From assembly GCF_018691265.1 (NCBI RefSeq), contig NW_024881313.1:41082512-41146511 (forward strand): a DNA stretch of 64,000 bases. The letters are read 5' to 3'. Made by a program: the position numbers and the translations under genes. This DNA is from Tyto alba. Taxonomy: Eukaryota > Chordata > Aves > Strigiformes > Tytonidae. Positions within the stretch are counted from its first letter, which is position 1. Every line of letters begins with the position of its first letter. A model generated the notes under the pieces. It was not told where the DNA came from, searched no databases, and saw only the letters and a list, made by a program, of their open reading frames with translations. This document shows positions 48,501 to 54,500 of this stretch, piece by piece.

Positions 48501-51500
48501 CTCGTCCATGAAGGGCCTCAACCCAGCACCAGGCTTTACACGGGGGCAAGTTTACCTGTTGCCGCACCCTTTGGTCCATCAGCAGCTCCAGCCTCTCCCG
48601 GGGATGCCGCTACCGCAGTCGGAACGAAACCAGGCGCCGCTGCGGCGGGGCTTGCGGGCAAATTCAGCTGCGGGGCTTCAGTCACGGTGGGGGGCACTGG
48701 GCACACAAAACCGAGTTTGATTAAGCACTCCAAGATGGGAGCGAAGAGCTTCCTCTTCTGGAGTTGCCAGGAGGTGACTCACCCTCTCACGGCGCTGCCT
48801 GCAGCAGCACCCCTGATGAGTAAGCTCCCCCACTTCAGCATCCCAGAAGGATCAGACCAAACCAGAAGTGGGTTTTATTGTCAATTTTCAGAAATTGGCG
48901 CAATCCCTAGGGAAACACTTGTAGCTTGAGAGAGGCAGCTGCTGTGACAACGTTGAGCAACGTTCAGTTACAGAGCAGCCCGGCTCGACCCTGAGCCCCA
49001 GGCAGAGCCACCAGCTCCAGAAACACTTCCTACCTAGGATGAGAGTTAGACAACTCTCTTCTTCGACTGCTCATCAGAATCAGCAACAAAGATCCCATTA
49101 CGGATTGAATACCATAATATACACGCAACTGCAAAGGAATTACGCCTCAATGGAGCTTCAAAGATTTAACTGTAAGCAGAATCTAAAGATAATTGGACAC
49201 AATACACAGGTTTTCAGTTAGAATTTAATTTCAAATTCTGTTGATTATACATGAGCCAAAATTATGCCTGTTGGTGCCCTCAGCTGCACCGACCCTTCGA
49301 AGCAGCAGACACGAGAGCTGGGACTTACCACTCAAGTCAGCAGCTTTGACTCTCAGTGTGTACAAAGACTAGAATCCTTGACAGCAGTAAAGTCCCAGCT
49401 TTAGAGTTTCTTCTCAAGAGTAAATTTTATTCATCCTATTTACTATTTTAGTGTCAAGCAACGCTTGAACACACACCCCAACTCGAAATTAAGGTACCTT
49501 CAGTGTAATGGAAACACAGAGAATGGAGACACACTCTGAAATCCACACAACTTGCAGCTGAACATATTTTTTTCTGCACACATCTACATCTGCTAACTTA
49601 ATTCCCCAGAACCCATGAAAGGGCATGCTTTCAGCGGGCTAAAGCCCTACTACACAGTATGCCTCCATAAGGGCATGCCACTAATACCTACTGACGGTTG
49701 GGCTGCAACTGCATATATTAAATTTGTTACCCTAAATTAGAAGTAAACAGTCTATAAAAATGAAGGGTTCTCTCCAGCCCTTACAGCACTAAACCAGAAA
49801 ATACGTGTTAAATAGCATCGTATGGATGGAAAACTGCCCGTGAGGCAGCCCCGTGCGCTGGCAGCCCAGAACCCACCCGTGCCCTGGGCTGCAGCCAGAG
49901 CAGGGGGGGCAGCAGGGCCAGGGGGGGGATTGTCCCCCTCTGCTCCGCTCTGGGGAGACCCCCCTGCAGTGCTGGGGCCAGCTCGGGGGCCCCCAACAGC
50001 AGAAGGACCCGGAGCTGCTCGAGCGGGGCCAGAGGAGGCCACGGAGATGCTGGGGGGGCTGGAGCAGCTCCCCTGGGGGGCCGGGCTGAGAGAGTTGGGG
50101 GGGTTCAGCCTGGAGAAGAGAAGGCTCCGGGGAGCCCTTCGAGCGGCCTCCCAGGGCTTAAAGGGGGGACAGGAGAGGTGGGGAGGGACTCTGGGTCAGG
50201 GGGTGGGGGTAGGACGAGGGGGGACGGGTTTAAGCTGCCAGAGGGCAGATTTAGGTGAGATCTAAGGCAGAAATTGTTCCCTGTGTGGGGGGGGAGGCGC
50301 TGGCCCAGGGTGCCCAGAGCAGCTGTGGGTGCCCCCTCCCTGGAAGGGTTCAAGGCCAGGTTGGACGGGGCTGGGAGCCCCCTGGGCTGGGGGAAGGGGG
50401 CCCTGCCTGGGGCAGGGGGGGGCACTGGGGGGGCTTTGAGGTCCCTGCCAGCCCAAACCAGTCTGTGGATCTGTGATGATTCTGTGATCTCTCTGAAACA
50501 CACATTTCTGTTCTACATTGATCTGAGAACCAGAAATGGTGTTTTTCCTGGTCAGGTCCCACATCACTCCTTTACAGCCTCGTGTTTCTTGAAAAGGCTG
50601 ACAAGGAGAGAAGCTCTGATTCTGCTGTTCAGAAACTCTCCATAGACAGTTCCTGCAGATCAAGTCAAAACTACAATTACCTGGTGGCTCAACGAAGAAA
50701 GAGGCATCTGGTCCCTTCGTGTCATGCTGAGCTCCCATCCAATGTTCTTCAGGCACTATGGAAAACAAATACCTTGAGCCCTGCCACTGACACTATCGCA
50801 GCTTTATTTTATCAGTTGAAGGTATTGACTGTGCTGTTTTGCCAGTTCATTCTCAGGTAACTCTTCAGTTCCCATTAAGAACGGTACCAGAACATCATGT
50901 TCTTCCGTGACTGTTGCTACTGAAAGCTTGCATCAGAGAAGAGTTATAACCAGCACTGAGGCCAGGACCCAGCAGAGCAGGTTCTTTCCTCAATTCTTCT
51001 ATGCAGCTGGCTCTAGGTGGCCCTGCCTGAGCAGGGGATTAGGACAAGACGACCTCCAGACGTCTCCTTCCAACCTCAACCGCCCTGTGATCTCCTTACA
51101 TCTTCACAACATCCACACTGAACCACTGTCATTGCCAATACGGTATTTTCTAGTCTTGAGTCATGTTATGTATCAACTCCCCCCACCAAGATTCTTTAGG
51201 ACTAACAAACCAAGATTTTCCAGCTGCACACCCTTCAAGCCCAGCTAGCAAGACAGACAGTAACAGCAAAACATGTTTCTTACCTGCTTTGTCTTGCAGA
51301 AATTCTGCAGTTGAATCCAGGCCAATGAAGGCTGATGGGTCTAGAGCCTCTGCAGGAGAATACAGGGGCCCCAAGAAAGGTTGTTCAGGTGCCATCAGAG
51401 ACCCGTGTGGTGCTAATGAAACAAAAGACCATTTGTTAATCACCACGCTAGCCCTAATGACTCCCCTCCAAATTTTAAAGTCTGTACAACACTTGGAAAA

Positions 51501-54500
51501 TAAACTATTCTGTTCCGCTCACAAGCAGTCTAGATAAAGTTTGTAAGTACCTCTCAGGCAGCTCACCTTTACAAACTGCACTGGAAGTTATGTACGTATG
51601 GAACTTTTTAACAAGGTGTAAGACAGTAAACACAGGCAAACTATTTCCCTTTTGCTTTCTGCTTCTGCTCTCATCAATTTTTGTTATTAACCAGTTAAAC
51701 TCCAATAATCCCAAAACTGAAGACCGCTTTGTGGAAAAAGTTCATGTGTACTTGGTTTCTAGCCATGAAGACAAGGTAACTCCTTGTCTCTCGCCATTGG
51801 TAACTCCTGCTCCAACTCAACTCGTCTAGATGTCCTACCTCCTTCTGCCTAAATAGATTTAAAAAAAACGCCTCCCTAGAAGTAGCCATTGGAGTGGCTT
51901 TAGGTACACACAGAAAAAAAAAAAATAGGAAAAAAATCATGTTAAGAGATTATATAGTCTGTGCACTTAGCAGCTTAATACTTTTCAGTACGTGAAAGTC
52001 AACAGAGAAAATACCAAAACCCGCCCAGCAGGGACAAATGCCGAGGAGGAACTCACCATAGATGTCTCTGGAAGCATCAACATGGTCCATGAACAGCGGC
52101 ACATTCTTCATGTCAGCAGGAAATGATAATTCAGGAAGGTTTTCCCCTCTGTGCATGCTGAAGGGGTCTGGCGGGAGACAAGAATGAGGTTGGTGTCACC
52201 ACAGAGGGGAAGATCTGCTGCAGAGTAAGATTATTTTAAAAACAAGATGAACATGCGCCTGCCACCACCACCGGACTTCCGAGGGAAAGCTGCTTTCACG
52301 ATTATTTACCAGGGACAAACACCTTGGTAACTTGAATTTCTGCCCAAGAGTAGAACACGGTTGCTCAGTCTGCTTCTAGGGAAAACTGACTGAAATTTAG
52401 ATGATGGCTGCTGCATGGAGAACCTGTCTCCTCCGCTCAGCGGGGAAGAATCTTCTTCTGACCTGATGGACACAAGTCAGGAGCAGCGGGTGAGCCCCGG
52501 CTCAGTTAACAGCAGACCGAGGAAAGGCTGTGTAAGCTACACGCTCTCCTCCCCAAGAACAGTACACCAGTATCAACTGAGTGATGGGCCGGTATTTTAA
52601 CTGAGTTACAAGCCCGAGAGGGAAATATCACATTTCTCAGGGCCCCGGGCAGACGAGCAGCCGTCGCCCTCAGTTCCCGACCAGACGCACTTGGTGAGGC
52701 TCTCAGGACCTTCAGTCCGTGTTTGCACGTTGTCTGGTGTCAGATTTGGTCAGTGTAACGTGTGTTGGCCTTGTTCTGCTCTTGGTCTGTGCTTTAAGGG
52801 AGTATATCGATGTCGTCTGCAAAAGATGGTACTCCAGCAGCTGATGATTCAGCAAGAGAAAATTCCTTTTCTGCAAGTTCTATTCTTTTGTGTGCACGCA
52901 TCTCCTTTCCCCTCAAGTAACCAGCATGGGCATTCAAACTAGATGGGACAGAGAGAACCATCGGGCTGGGTTTTAGAAAATGGATTACTTAACTGAAATG
53001 CCATGAGTCACCGAGTAGACAGATGACCTCACTGACAGAATAAAACAAAGAAAAGATCTCCCTTCCACCAGTTAGTCACTGTACTGAACTACAGTCAAGG
53101 GCAAGACACTGCAGGGGGAAGGCAACATGGCATTCCTCTCTCAAACAAATTAGTCTGCAGGTTACAAACCCCTGGATGCGTTTTATGATGGATGGTCCCT
53201 AACACATCTGGCTGGCTCATGCCAGACACACGTTGCATTTCTCTCCAGACAGGCACAGCCGAGCAATGAGAGGCTTCGACTCAAGTGGCCTCTTGCAGAC
53301 GGGTGACATTTCTCACACCTCTCTCTCACGTTGCATTACCCAGGAGCTGAAGAACTCTCTGTCCCCGAAATGGCTGCCACACGCTGATTTCCCGACACTG
53401 CACAGATTTCCTCTGGTTAAGCACAATGAAGAGGGATTCGGTTGAGGGCTGTTACTCATTTTTATGTCAGGCATGCCGTGGGGATGACAGCCAAACTTCA
53501 AAGGTTCACGGTGCTCCAAGATGTCAAGACCAGGTGAGCTGCACAAATTCTTTCATAAACCTATCAGACTATCTGAGATGCCAAGACAGTGTCTGTCTTC
53601 AGAATAAATTATAGGATATTTTAATTTCGAGCTGTTTAGAACAGTATTACCAAGACGAAATAACTGCCCTTTTCTCCAGTAAAAACAAACAAACAAAAAA
53701 CCCACCCCAAAAAACCCCAAACCCACAAAAAAAGCATCATGACTGAAACCAATTTAAAAACTAAATGAGATGCTGATGATCCTCCCTCTTTGTCCCGCAG
53801 TTAAATGATGTGGCAAAAAAGGGCGATCCAGATTAAACCCTGTCTCTGCTCCAGAGGAAGAAAGAGGAGAAGTGGAAGGAGTTGTATCTGCACTCCTGTC
53901 TCCCATCTCCAAAGATCCCCACAGCCCCAGGTGGGCTTGTGCCCTACTCCAGTTTGGGCATTTTGTGACTGGTGAGCGATGTCACCCTGCTGATGGCAAA
54001 ACACATTGCTGCTGCAAACTGGGAGGCAGGCAGGTAAGGATGAACTGTGTGGATGGGGTATAGCCAGCTCAGGAAATCAGCAGTTCTTGCATTAAATGAG
54101 CCCTGAAAATAACTCCCTACTTGCTCAGAATTTGCAGGTTGCTTAGAGTATTGTGAAGGCAGACAAATGTTGAGGACCTGAGAGTATTGTTCCTAGACAG
54201 CTGCAGGCAAGACCAACAAAACATTTATGAAAGTTTCTTTTCAGCTCGTTTCCATAGACACTTGTATCCTTGGCTGTTCAGAGACACAGTCCCAATTTGC
54301 CAGTGACTGTGGACTACTAAGAGCATATTAGCGTAGATCATTTCCATAGGAACTCTTCATGTTTAGGAATTTACCTGTAGTTACAGTGATAAATCATGAT
54401 ACACTTGTGGATAAGGGCCTTGCAGCACTTTCAAAGCTTGCAAGCAATTAGATGTTTGAGTTTTATTCACTCTACGTTACAATAACAGTTTTCAAACAAG